From NCBI GenBank assembly GCA_003161435.1, contig PMOS01000012.1:248001-312000 (forward strand): a stretch of 64,000 nt of DNA, in the 5' to 3' direction. Each line of letters begins with the position of its first letter. The stretch's first letter is position 1. The DNA is from Vulcanimicrobiota bacterium. Its GTDB lineage: Bacteria > Vulcanimicrobiota > Vulcanimicrobiia > Vulcanimicrobiales > Vulcanimicrobiaceae. Position numbers and translations under genes: made by a program. This document shows positions 45,124 through 53,866 of this stretch, piece after piece. Under the pieces are notes generated by a model, which was not told the origin of the DNA, made no database searches, and saw only the letters and a list, made by a program, of their open reading frames with translations.

Positions 45124-45559
45124 AGACGCCGCGGTTCGTGAACTCGCCGCCCGGCCGTACGACGAAGTCTCCGCCGACGTCACCCGCGATCATCAGCGCT
45201 CCGTCGATCGTCGCGTCACCGCTGACCGCACCGGCGACATACGCGGCGCCTCCGGCGCGTACGACGATGTCACCGCCGAGATCGCCGTCGATGCGCAGTT
45301 GCGCGCCGGGCTCGACGACCACGTCGCCGCCGACATCGCCCGCCACGTGGGCGACCGAGCGAGAGCGCGCGCTCAGGTCGCCGCCGACCTCTCCGTTGAC
45401 GCGCAGCGCCGCGCCCGGTTCGACGACGACGTCGCCCTCGACGTCACCGTGGATCTGCGTTTCGGCGCAGGCGGTAGCGGCCGAGCGCGCAGGGGCGTCG
45501 GCGCCGCGCGAAGCGCGGTGCAAGTAACGTTCGAAGAACTCGTCGACGTGAGACGGCAT
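45113..45559 (-). CDS. Bactofilin-like beta-helix protein
   Basis: 148 residues from ATG 45559 (GGAG about 7 nt upstream). After an N-terminal tail, residues about 35-148 are regular turns of the form GDVxGDVVVxxGAxLxVxG, predicting a right-handed beta-helix as in bactofilins or polymer-forming cytoskeletal proteins. The repeats are unusually perfect and Gly/Asp-rich. It may self-assemble. It lies between HU and the convergent YdcZ gene. Confidence 0.65.
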   Translation of the reverse strand: MPSHVDEFFERYLHRASRGADAPARSAATACAETQIHGDVEGDVVVEPGAALRVNGEVGGDLSARSRSVAHVAGDVGGDVVVEPGAQLRIDGDLGGDIVVRAGGAAYVAGAVSGDATIDGALMIAGDVGGDFVVRPGGEFTNRGVSTA

Positions 45560-45675
45560 GCGCACTCTCCTCGCTTCGCGGATACGTACGCGCGAGAGAA
45601 AGCCGATGTTTCGCCGCGGAAACGAAAACGGGCCCTCGTCGTCGAGAGCCCGCCTTCGCCGTGCGCTCGAGTGCG

Positions 45676-45993
45676 TTACTTCTTGCGGCTGCTCTTCTTC
45701 GCGGCACCGCCGCGCTTTGGTCCGCCGACCGCGTCCTTGAGGCCCTTGCCCGCCGAGAACGCCGGAACCCGACGTGCGGCGATCTTCAACACCGCGCCCG
45801 TCTGCGGGTTCCGGCCGGTGCGCGCCTTGCGCTCGCGGACGACGAAGCTGCCGAACGGTATCAACTGGACTTTGTCACCAGCTTTGAGCGCGCCGGTGAT
45901 TTCGTCGAGGATCAAATCGACGATCTCTCCGGCTTGACGCTTCGACAGCTCGTGTTCGTTGGCCAAGGTCTCGACGATATCGGCTTTGGTCAC
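45676..45993 (-). CDS. hup: HU family DNA-binding protein
   Basis: 105 residues from GTG 45993 with GAGGTG 10 nt upstream. TKADIVETLANE at the start, FGSFVVRERKARTGRNPQTG (DNA-binding arm) and a basic C-terminal tail rich in K, R, G (GGAAKKSSRKK) beyond the usual 90 residues. Nucleoid-associated protein that bends DNA. The extra tail resembles those of other high-GC lineages. Confidence 0.95.
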   Translation of the reverse strand: MTKADIVETLANEHELSKRQAGEIVDLILDEITGALKAGDKVQLIPFGSFVVRERKARTGRNPQTGAVLKIAARRVPAFSAGKGLKDAVGGPKRGGAAKKSSRKK

Positions 45994-46152
45994 GGTTTGA
46001 TTGCACCTCGAAAAAACGTCGGATCGTAACGGCTCCGAACGCATTCGCTGCCGCTCACAAAGAGAAGGATACGCTTGCACGCGGCCCGCTCCTCCCCGCC
46101 GTCGCGAAATTGGCCGCAACGGCAAATCGGCGCGAACGGTTATTAGGAGAGA

Positions 46153-47034
46153 ATGGATCGAATCGTCACCGCCTCGGCCGCGCGCGGCACCGTCTCGCTC
46201 GTGGCCGGCATCACGTCGGGCCTGGTGCGCGACGCCCGCGAACGGCACGATTTGGCACCCACCGCGAGCGCAGCGGTCGGCCGCCTACTCACGGCCGCGG
46301 CGCTGCTCGGGGCATCGCTCAAGGGCCGCGAGCGCCTGACGTTGCAGATCGTCGGCGCCGGCCCGATCGGGGCGATCACCGCCGATTCCTGGAGCACGGG
46401 CAGCTACGCGGTGGGCGCCCGAGCGTACGCGCGCAACGGGCGCGCCGACCTTCCGCTCAACGAGCTCGGGAAATTCGACGTCGCCGGCGTGGTCGGTGCG
46501 GGGAAGCTCCAAGTCACCAAGACCTACGAAGTCGGTCAACCGTACAGTGGGATCGTCCCGCTCGTCAGCGGCGAGATCGGCGACGACGTCGCGGCCTACC
46601 TCGCCAACTCAGAGCAGATACCGAGCATCGTGGCGCTCGGCGTGCTCGCCGATCCCGACGGAATCCGCGCGGCGGGCGGGGTGATCGCGCAGGTTCTGCC
46701 CGGCGCCGACGACGCCGTCGTCAGCGCGCTCGAGCGCAACGCGGCGTCGATGGCCCCCGTCACGACGCAAATTGCCGATGGTGCAGACGCCGAGGCGCTG
46801 TTGCGCGCCGTCGCCGGTGACTTGGACGTCAAGCTGTTCGACACGTACGATCTCGCGTTCGACTGCCGCTGCACGCGCGAGAAGGTCGAGACGGCGCTGA
46901 TGGGGCTCGGGAAGGACGAGCTCGCCAAGATCGCACGCGAGCAGCCGCACACCGAGGCGACGTGCGACTTCTGCGGTGAAACCTACGTGCTCAGCGCCGA
47001 CGACGTTCGCGGGCTGGCCGAGCGCCTAGGCTGA
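46153..47034 (+). CDS. hslO: Redox-regulated chaperone Hsp33
   Basis: 293 residues, normal length. C-terminal zinc/redox switch DCRCTRE and CDFCGE (CxC...CxxC). AGGAG precedes the ATG. When oxidised, the zinc is lost and the protein binds unfolding proteins. Its stop overlaps the convergent zinc-ribbon gene by 9 bp. Confidence 0.96.
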   Translation: MDRIVTASAARGTVSLVAGITSGLVRDARERHDLAPTASAAVGRLLTAAALLGASLKGRERLTLQIVGAGPIGAITADSWSTGSYAVGARAYARNGRADLPLNELGKFDVAGVVGAGKLQVTKTYEVGQPYSGIVPLVSGEIGDDVAAYLANSEQIPSIVALGVLADPDGIRAAGGVIAQVLPGADDAVVSALERNAASMAPVTTQIADGADAEALLRAVAGDLDVKLFDTYDLAFDCRCTREKVETALMGLGKDELAKIAREQPHTEATCDFCGETYVLSADDVRGLAERLG

Positions 47035-47286
47035 ACCGCGTTCGGCAGCCTTCTCCGGTCCGGACGTCGCCGCGCCGCCGATGCGCGGCCGAAACTCCTC
47101 GATGATGCGGCCATGGCCTTCGTTCGTGTACCACCAGCCGCACTCGCAGCGCACCGGCGCTCCGTGGTCTTGGGGATACGGATAGACCCGCTCGCACCGC
47201 GGGCAGGTGAAGGTCGGCCCGTCGATCGGGCCGGCGTCGGTATACGTCACGGCGGCCGGCGAGGCCGCGGGCTTATGGGTTGCCAT
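47026..47286 (-). CDS. Small zinc-ribbon protein
   Basis: 86 residues from ATG 47286 with AAGGA just upstream. One zinc ribbon in the middle (CPRCERVYPYPQDHGAPVRC then CGWW) between flexible tails. No known function. It lies downstream of tyrS and tail-to-tail with hslO. Confidence 0.7.
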   Translation of the reverse strand: MATHKPAASPAAVTYTDAGPIDGPTFTCPRCERVYPYPQDHGAPVRCECGWWYTNEGHGRIIEEFRPRIGGAATSGPEKAAERGSA

Positions 47287-47297
47287 ATCTTCCTTAT

Positions 47298-47321
47298 CGC
47301 CGTAGCGCAACGGAGACGATG
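47298..47321. repeat. Third copy of the CGCCGTAGCGAAGCGGAGGCG repeat
   Basis: CGCCGTAGCGCAACGGAGAC at 47298-47317 is a diverged copy of the pair at 32451-32510. It sits between the tyrS stop and the start of the small zinc-ribbon gene. Confidence 0.5.
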
Positions 47322-47328
47322 CTTCCTT

Positions 47329-48528
47329 CTAGGGGACGATTCGAACGAACTTGCGCGAGCCGACTTGGAGTACCGCCGGCCCGGCGACGGTCCAGCGCGC
47401 CGCGGGGTCGGTGACCGGCACGCCGTCGATCTTGACCGCCCCTTCGGCGATCAAGCGCTGTGCGGCCCGCTTGGACTCGGCGAATCCCGCAGCGACGATG
47501 ACGTCGACCAGCTTCTCGCGGCCGGCGAGCGGGAGTTCCGGCATCTCGGTCGGGATCTCACCGCGCTGAATCGTGCGCTCGAACCAGTCGCGCGCCGCTC
47601 CAGCGGCTTCGCGGCCATGGTACAGCGCCACCACCTCCTCGGCGATCCGCTTTTTCTCGTCCATCGCGGCTAACGTCCCGGCGCCGAGCTCGCGCTGCAG
47701 CCGATCGACCTCAGCCGCCGGCCACCACGCCGCGAGCTTCGCGTAGCGCGGGATCAGCGAATCCGGGATGCGCATCGTCTTGCCGAACATATCGTTCGGG
47801 GACTCGGTCAAGCCGATGTGGTTGCCGAGCGACTTGGACATCTTGTGCTCGCCGTCGATTCCTTCGAGCAACGGGACCGTAATGCAGATCTCAGGCTGTT
47901 GACCGGCATGGATCTGGTACGGGCGGCTGATCAGCAAGTTGAAGAGCTGATCCGAGCCGCCGAGCTCCACGTCGACGTTCATCGCGACCGAGTCGTACGC
48001 GACCGCGACCGGGTATACGAACTCGTGCAGCGCGATCGGCACGCCGCCCTCGAACCGCTGCTTGAAGTCGTTGCGATCGAGCATCTGCGCGACCGTCGTG
48101 AGCGAGAGCAGCTTGTAGATCTCGCTGAAGGTCAGCTTCGAGAGCCACTCGCTGTTGTAGCGCAGCGTCACCCGTGACATGTCGAGCACCTTGCCGGCTT
48201 GCGCCGCATAGGTCTTCATGTTGGCTTCGATCTGCTCGTCCGACAGCGCCGGGCGCAGCGCGTTGCGCCCGCTCGGATCGCCGATGCGCGCGGTGAAGTC
48301 GCCGATCAGCAGGATCACGTCGTGGCCGTCTTCGACGAACCGCTGCAGCAGCCGCAGCACCACGGCGTGGCCGAGGTGCAGATCCGGTGAGGTCGGATCG
48401 AGTCCGAGATACACACGCAGCGGCCGCCCATGCCGGATCCGCTCGACCAGCTCGGAAAGCTTCTCGACGTGATCGCACCCTTCGACGAGCGCCGCGGCGC
48501 GTTCGCGCGCCGAAAGAGGAGCGCTCAC
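47329..48528 (-). CDS. tyrS: Tyrosyl-tRNA synthetase
   Basis: 399 residues from GTG 48528. Class I motifs HLGH (HIGH) in LDPTSPDLHLGHAVVL and KMSKS in GEHKMSKSLGN; a C-terminal S4 RNA-binding domain (FAESKRAAQRLIAEGAVKID). It belongs to the longer TyrRS type (TyrZ-like, about 400 residues). The upstream frame to 48624 is non-conserved. It follows mutS2 by 70 bp. Confidence 0.95.
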   Translation of the reverse strand: MSAPLSARERAAALVEGCDHVEKLSELVERIRHGRPLRVYLGLDPTSPDLHLGHAVVLRLLQRFVEDGHDVILLIGDFTARIGDPSGRNALRPALSDEQIEANMKTYAAQAGKVLDMSRVTLRYNSEWLSKLTFSEIYKLLSLTTVAQMLDRNDFKQRFEGGVPIALHEFVYPVAVAYDSVAMNVDVELGGSDQLFNLLISRPYQIHAGQQPEICITVPLLEGIDGEHKMSKSLGNHIGLTESPNDMFGKTMRIPDSLIPRYAKLAAWWPAAEVDRLQRELGAGTLAAMDEKKRIAEEVVALYHGREAAGAARDWFERTIQRGEIPTEMPELPLAGREKLVDVIVAAGFAESKRAAQRLIAEGAVKIDGVPVTDPAARWTVAGPAVLQVGSRKFVRIVP

Positions 48529-48598
48529 GATAACCCAGTCGATGACGTCCCGCCGACGCCGCGGTCGGCGGCGCCGCGGCCGATGTTGTGTTTGGCGA

Positions 48599-51046
48599 TC
48601 ATGAAGTCGGCGACCGAAGTTCAAACACCGTTACGCCGCCGCCTCCCTCGTCGGCGTGCCCGTAGCGGACGTTCTGGACGAACGGGTGCGCTTTGAGATA
48701 TTGCTGCAAGCCCTTTCCTAAGAGCCCCGTCCCCTTGCCGTGGATCAGCCGCAACGGAGAGTGCCCGAGCATGACCGCGTCGTCGATCCACCGGTCGACG
48801 ATCGGCTCGGCCTCCACGAACCGCTTCCCTCGAACATCGATCTCCGTCTGCGCGGTAGTCGCTGCCTCGAAAGCCGCCGCCCCTCCGTCGTCACCCTGAG
48901 CTTGTCCAAGAGCGTTGTCACCCTGAGCTTGTCGAAGGGCGCCTCCACTTTGGTTGCCGCGGCCACGACGCCCGTCGCCCTGAGCCTGGCGAAGGGCGAC
49001 GCCCCGCCGCACCACGTCGCTCTTCGCCGCCGTCATCCGCATAGCGCCGATCTGCACGAGCACGTTGTCGCCGAGATCCTCCAACACGGTCCCGTCCTGA
49101 GCCCACGACGTCACGTGCACGCGATCGCCCGCCGCGATCGGCGCCGGCGTGTCGCCCTCCGCGTTCGAGCGCGGCAGCACGTCGAGCCCGAGATCGCGGT
49201 GCATCTGATCGAGCGTGCGCGCCAACAGCTCGGCCTGCCCCGACGTGACACGCGGCGCACGGGCTGCGCGCTCGCCGCTCTCGGCAGCCCGTCTTTCCAA
49301 TTCGGCGCTGAAGCCGCGCAACGCCTCGGCGAGTTGCGCGTCGGCGCGCTTGGCGAGCTCGCGCCGCTCCCGTTCCAGCGTCTCCGCGCGGCGCCGCGCG
49401 TTGTCCTCGAGCGAACGGAGATGCTGCCGCTCGCGCTCGAGCTGTTCGCGCTCGCGCGTCGCACGAATCCGCTCCTCGGCGACCTCCGCGAGTGCCCGCT
49501 CGTAGTCGCGTTCCTGCGTCGAGAGCAATGCTTCGGCGCGCGCCACGACGTGCGGATCCAAGCGCATCCGGCGCGCCAGCGCGAACGCGAGCGACTGGCC
49601 CGGCGAACCGATGTCGAGCTGATAGGTCGGCTCGTATGTGTCGGGGTCGAAGCGCACGCTGGCGTTGGCCACGAACGGATGATCGGCGCCGAACAGCTTG
49701 AGCTCCGTCGCGTGCGTCGTCGCCACCACGCGCGCGCCGCTCTCCAAGAACCGCTCGAGCAGCGCGACGGCGAGCGCCGCGCCCGAGTTCGGCTCGGTTC
49801 CGCTGCCGATCTCGTCGATCAGGATCAACGTTCGGTCGTTGGCAGCGTCGACGATTTCCGCCAACCGCCGCAAGTGCGCCGAGAACGTCGAGGCGTTCTG
49901 CGCGATCGACTGCTCGTCGCCGATGTCCGTGCAGACGCGTTCGAAGCGACCGATCGTCGCGGCCGCCGCGGGCACGTGCATCCCGCATGCCGCCATCGCT
50001 ACGGCCAGTCCGACGAGCTTGAGGCTGACGGTCTTTCCGCCCATGTTCGGGCCCGACACGATCAGGATGCGAATCTCGTCGTCGAGCCGGATCGACTGCG
50101 GAACCGCCCGCTCGTCGAGCAGCGGATGCCGCGCGTCGACGAGGTGAATCACCGCGTCGTCGGTGAGCTCCGGTGCGACGGCCTGCATGCGATGCGCGAT
50201 CGCCGCGCGCGCGGCGGCCAGGTCCAGGTCGACGTAGACGTCGACGTCGACGTCGACTTGCCCCGACTCGGCGCCGACCAGCGCCGACAGTTCGGCGAGA
50301 ATGCGGGCGACCTCGACCTCCTCCTGCACGCGCAGCGCGCGCACCCGGTTGTTGGCCTCGAGGCTTTCGAGCGGCTCCACGAAGAGCGTCTGTCCGCTCG
50401 AGCTCGTGTCGTGCACGATGCCGGGGATCTCGCCGGAGAACTCCGCCTTCACCGGCACGACGAAGCGGCCGTTGCGCACGGTCACGATCGCGTCCTGGAT
50501 GGCGCGCGCGTAGCGCGCCGAACGCGTGATCGCGGCCGCGCGGTCGCGCGCGTCGTCCTGCGCCTGATGCATCTGGCGCCGGATTCGCGCGAGCGCGGCC
50601 GATGCGCGATCGAGCACCGTGCCGCGCTCGTCGATCGCGTCGGTGATGCGGTTGACGATCTGCGGCAACGCGCGAAATGGCGCACAGCGCTCGCGCAGCA
50701 ACGGCACGCCGATTTCGGCCTCGCGAACCGCGCGCACCGCGGCTCCGGCGGCGGCCAGCGCATCGGCGATCGCACGCAGCTCGCGCGGCGGCAGCGGCAC
50801 GCCGCGCGCAGCGGTCGCCACCGCATCGTCGACGTCGTCGATGCGCTGCATCGAAAAGCCCGCGTCCGCCACGAGCGCCCGCATCTCGGAGGTTTCGCCG
50901 ACGAGCCGCCGCACTAACGCGAAGTCGGCCGCCGGCTCGCAGGCGATCGCCCGCGCCTCGGATCGCGGCGCATGCGTCTGCCCCGCATACCGCTCGCGAA
51001 TGCGCCCAAAATCGAGAACCTCGAGCCCGCGCTCGTCGATCAGCAT
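48599..51046 (-). CDS. mutS2: Endonuclease MutS2
   Basis: 815 residues, slightly long for the family. Walker A GPNMGGKTVSLK, Walker B LILIDEIGSGTEPNSG, the long coiled-coil clamp at about 510-620 and a C-terminal Smr nuclease domain (EIDVRGKRFVEAEP, LIHGKGTGLLGKGL). MutS2 suppresses homologous recombination or rescues stalled ribosomes. A low-complexity insert of about 40 residues at 682-719, just before Smr, is made of three in-frame copies of the dispersed repeat, read as LRQAQGD or LGQAQGD. Confidence 0.96.
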   Translation of the reverse strand: MLIDERGLEVLDFGRIRERYAGQTHAPRSEARAIACEPAADFALVRRLVGETSEMRALVADAGFSMQRIDDVDDAVATAARGVPLPPRELRAIADALAAAGAAVRAVREAEIGVPLLRERCAPFRALPQIVNRITDAIDERGTVLDRASAALARIRRQMHQAQDDARDRAAAITRSARYARAIQDAIVTVRNGRFVVPVKAEFSGEIPGIVHDTSSSGQTLFVEPLESLEANNRVRALRVQEEVEVARILAELSALVGAESGQVDVDVDVYVDLDLAAARAAIAHRMQAVAPELTDDAVIHLVDARHPLLDERAVPQSIRLDDEIRILIVSGPNMGGKTVSLKLVGLAVAMAACGMHVPAAAATIGRFERVCTDIGDEQSIAQNASTFSAHLRRLAEIVDAANDRTLILIDEIGSGTEPNSGAALAVALLERFLESGARVVATTHATELKLFGADHPFVANASVRFDPDTYEPTYQLDIGSPGQSLAFALARRMRLDPHVVARAEALLSTQERDYERALAEVAEERIRATREREQLERERQHLRSLEDNARRRAETLERERRELAKRADAQLAEALRGFSAELERRAAESGERAARAPRVTSGQAELLARTLDQMHRDLGLDVLPRSNAEGDTPAPIAAGDRVHVTSWAQDGTVLEDLGDNVLVQIGAMRMTAAKSDVVRRGVALRQAQGDGRRGRGNQSGGALRQAQGDNALGQAQGDDGGAAAFEAATTAQTEIDVRGKRFVEAEPIVDRWIDDAVMLGHSPLRLIHGKGTGLLGKGLQQYLKAHPFVQNVRYGHADEGGGGVTVFELRSPTS
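48890..49000. repeat. Three dispersed-repeat copies inside mutS2
   Basis: Copies start at 48890, 48917 and 48974 (all CCCTGAGC cores). The middle one is a perfect match to the consensus. All keep the mutS2 frame and fall in the linker between the clamp/KOW-like region and the Smr domain. Confidence 0.85.
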
Positions 51047-51151
51047 GGACGGGCCGGGTTTCGGCCCGCAACCCTGCGCCTCCGTCCGCCCGGCGGACCG
51101 CGCGTCAGAGTGGACCGGCTGCCTGGTCGCCTGCAGTGGCCGTGCATCGAC

Positions 51152-52540
51152 TCACCGGCGCATGCCGTCGGCCGACCGAGCGTTCACAAGGTAGAACGGT
51201 ACGAACGTCAGCACCAAGAGGATGCCGACGATCATCACTTGCGGGCCCCACTGCAGACCTCCCACAACGAACAGGACCACGTTGAACACCATGATTGCAA
51301 TCGCGACCGGAATCATGAACGCGGGCAAGGCGAACGCTGCGGCTGGCTGACCCGCGCGGGTCTTTGCCATGACGTAGGACACCGGAAGCAGCACGAATAC
51401 GAGCAGATAACCGACATTTGCTGCCGCTACGACATTGACGATGTTGTCCTTGAAGATGAGCAGTAGCGTGAGCGTGAGCAATGCGTCCCAGCCGACGGAC
51501 CCCACCGGAGCGCCGTATCGGTTGAGTTTGGCGTATCCCTTGATCGTCAATCCATCCTTGCTCATCTGGTACAGCGCGCGCGACGAGCTGATGATGAAGA
51601 GCTGGGCGCCGATGATGAGAGCGGCTATGAGCATGATGCTCACGATCGTCGCACCGGACGCGGGAAAGATCTCCTTCATCGCGGTCAGGAACACCACGTA
51701 CGGGTCCTGCGCGAGCTTGCCCGCGCCGACGACGCCGACCAGCACGGTGGGTACGATCGCGAAGGCGAGCAGCGTCGCCGTCGCCGCTAGGCCGACCACC
51801 TTCGGGATATCCTTCTCGGGATGGCGCAACTCACCGATTACCGTGGCGATCATCTCGGCGCCGTACGACGACCATACGGCGACGAACATCCATTTCGCGA
51901 ACAGCAGCAGCATGGGCGGCGAATACCACGGTGCGCCGCCGGGGAGAAGCGGCCACAAGTTTGCACTCTTCCAGAGCGAGGTGTAGAACAGCGGCGAGGT
52001 CAGAACGACGAGCAACGGGACCACCGCGCACAGCGCCATGATCCCCGACGTCCAAACGCTGAATTTCAGTCCGAAGAAATTCAGCACGTATAAGGCGACG
52101 CCGAGCCCGGCAGCCAACGCGATAACATTGACACCGGGGAAAAAAGCGGCCTTGATGTACGTTGCCGCGAGCGTGAGGTTGACGGCAACGCCGGGGATCC
52201 AACCGACCCAGTACGCCCAGGTCGAAACAGCACCGAAGAGCGGTGAAATGTGCTTGAGGCCTTCGTGATTATATGCGGGTGCGCCACCGACTTTGTGGGG
52301 GTACCGGCTGGCAAGCTCCGCGATCAGCAGACACTGCAGCAATCCGATGACCGCGGTAATTATCCAGACGACGACCAACGACGGCCCGAGCTCGGCGCCC
52401 ATCGGTCCGAGTGAAACGGTAACGAGCAGCGCGCTGCCGAGGGAGAGCACGAGCGCGGACCGCCAGGCGAGCAGCGGACGCAGGCTCGGGACGTTCAGCT
52501 GGCTCGTCGCCGGAAAAGCACCGGCGCGTTCTTGATCCAT
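51152..52540 (-). CDS. APC family amino acid/polyamine permease
   Basis: 462 residues, twelve membrane helices. Helix 1 has LVTVSLGPMGAE, helix 2-3 AELASRYPHKVGGAPAY, and loop sequence IGELRHPEKDIPK is characteristic of APC transporters. It lies 114 bp downstream of the glycosyltransferase gene on the same strand. It may serve that operon or act independently. Confidence 0.88.
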   Translation of the reverse strand: MDQERAGAFPATSQLNVPSLRPLLAWRSALVLSLGSALLVTVSLGPMGAELGPSLVVVWIITAVIGLLQCLLIAELASRYPHKVGGAPAYNHEGLKHISPLFGAVSTWAYWVGWIPGVAVNLTLAATYIKAAFFPGVNVIALAAGLGVALYVLNFFGLKFSVWTSGIMALCAVVPLLVVLTSPLFYTSLWKSANLWPLLPGGAPWYSPPMLLLFAKWMFVAVWSSYGAEMIATVIGELRHPEKDIPKVVGLAATATLLAFAIVPTVLVGVVGAGKLAQDPYVVFLTAMKEIFPASGATIVSIMLIAALIIGAQLFIISSSRALYQMSKDGLTIKGYAKLNRYGAPVGSVGWDALLTLTLLLIFKDNIVNVVAAANVGYLLVFVLLPVSYVMAKTRAGQPAAAFALPAFMIPVAIAIMVFNVVLFVVGGLQWGPQVMIVGILLVLTFVPFYLVNARSADGMRR

Positions 52541-52654
52541 CGAGGTACACCCGTGTATGTGCGTGCGTTCTAGCGGCGCGGACCGCGCCTACGGTAGGCC
52601 GCGGCCCGAGCGTGTGCCGTTTGAGCCGAGCCCCACGGGCCGGCAGTTGCCGTT

Positions 52655-53866
52655 TCAACCACAACCGCTCGCGGTCGCGCCCGCACCGGCGGCCTGCGCG
52701 ACACGGCGCCGAACCAACGGAGGGGCGGCGGATTCCACCAAGTCGCAGGTCGCGGCGATCCCGTCGACCCGGCGGCACCGATCGGCCAGGTCCTTACAAC
52801 GCCGCGCCACACCTGACGAACCGAGGAGCGGCTGCAGCTTCGCTGCCACGGCTGAACCGCTTACGTCAGCCGGTGCGAGCCAATCACCGACGCCGAGTTG
52901 CTTCATGCGCGCCGCGTTGTCCGGCTGATCCAGACAGAACGGCGTCGCCAACTGCGGGACGCCGCTGGCCAGGCCGACGCCGACGCTGCCTATGCCGCCG
53001 TGGTGGACGAGTGCTGCGCAACGCGGCAGGATGCTCGTCAGCGGAGCGAACCGCGCAGCGTGCATCGATGACGGGAGGTCGGGCGGCGTATCTCGGAGGT
53101 TCAGCAGAAGGCCGCGTCGTCCGAGGGACGCACACGCCTCCACGGCGGCCCGCACGAACGCGTGCTGATCGGCATCCGTCCCGAGCTCCACCGGCGGACC
53201 AGGTCGGAAGACGATCGGTGGGGAGCCCGCAGCGATAAACGCATCGACGTGGGCCGGCACGGGCTCGATCGTGTCGAAGAGCGGAAACCCCGTGACTCGT
53301 ACGCACTCGGGCCAGTCCGGCTCAGCCGGCGCGAACCAGGCCGGGAAAAGCGCGACGGTGAGGAGTGGTGAGAAACTCCATCCCATGCTCACCGGCAACC
53401 GCGGCGATCCAAGCTGCGGGACGAGCATCTCGGGATCTGCCACGTACTCGTCGGCGAAGCGGAAACCCATCGGCGAGCCGACGACCGTCACGGTGGGCAC
53501 TTGGCGCCGTTCGCGCAAGAACGGCGATGCCAGGTCGAGGTAATGCGCGACGACGACGGTGCGGGCCGGCTCGATCGTTCGCTCGAGCAGATCGTACAGT
53601 TCGGGTGCGAGGCCGGTGCAGCATGCGGCAACTTCCGGCCATGCTTCCTGCGCATCCCAGATGGCCGGATTCGCGCTGAGGCATTCCAGGTATTCCTTTT
53701 CCGGACCGACTTGGACGAAGTCGAGGCCCGCCCCGCGCACGTAATCGGCGAACGGCGCGTGCGTGATCAGCGTGACGTCGTGTCCGCGCGCCTGCAGCCC
53801 GGCGCCCAAACCGATGAAGGGAAAAACGTCGCCTCGCGTGCCGATCGCGGTAAGAACGCATTTCAT
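52655..53866 (-). CDS. GT1-family glycosyltransferase (MGT/UGT-like)
   Basis: 403 residues from ATG 53866. N-terminal TAIGTRGDVFPFIGLGAGLQ (acceptor-side Rossmann domain) and C-terminal ALVHHGGIGSVGVGLASGVP with FCLDQPDNAARM, the donor-sugar-binding signature. Transfers a sugar from UDP/dTDP donors to lipid or polyketide-type acceptors. ATGA overlap with the P450 stop couples it to P450 and the acyl-ACP reductase-like enzyme. Confidence 0.9.
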   Translation of the reverse strand: MKCVLTAIGTRGDVFPFIGLGAGLQARGHDVTLITHAPFADYVRGAGLDFVQVGPEKEYLECLSANPAIWDAQEAWPEVAACCTGLAPELYDLLERTIEPARTVVVAHYLDLASPFLRERRQVPTVTVVGSPMGFRFADEYVADPEMLVPQLGSPRLPVSMGWSFSPLLTVALFPAWFAPAEPDWPECVRVTGFPLFDTIEPVPAHVDAFIAAGSPPIVFRPGPPVELGTDADQHAFVRAAVEACASLGRRGLLLNLRDTPPDLPSSMHAARFAPLTSILPRCAALVHHGGIGSVGVGLASGVPQLATPFCLDQPDNAARMKQLGVGDWLAPADVSGSAVAAKLQPLLGSSGVARRCKDLADRCRRVDGIAATCDLVESAAPPLVRRRVAQAAGAGATASGCG

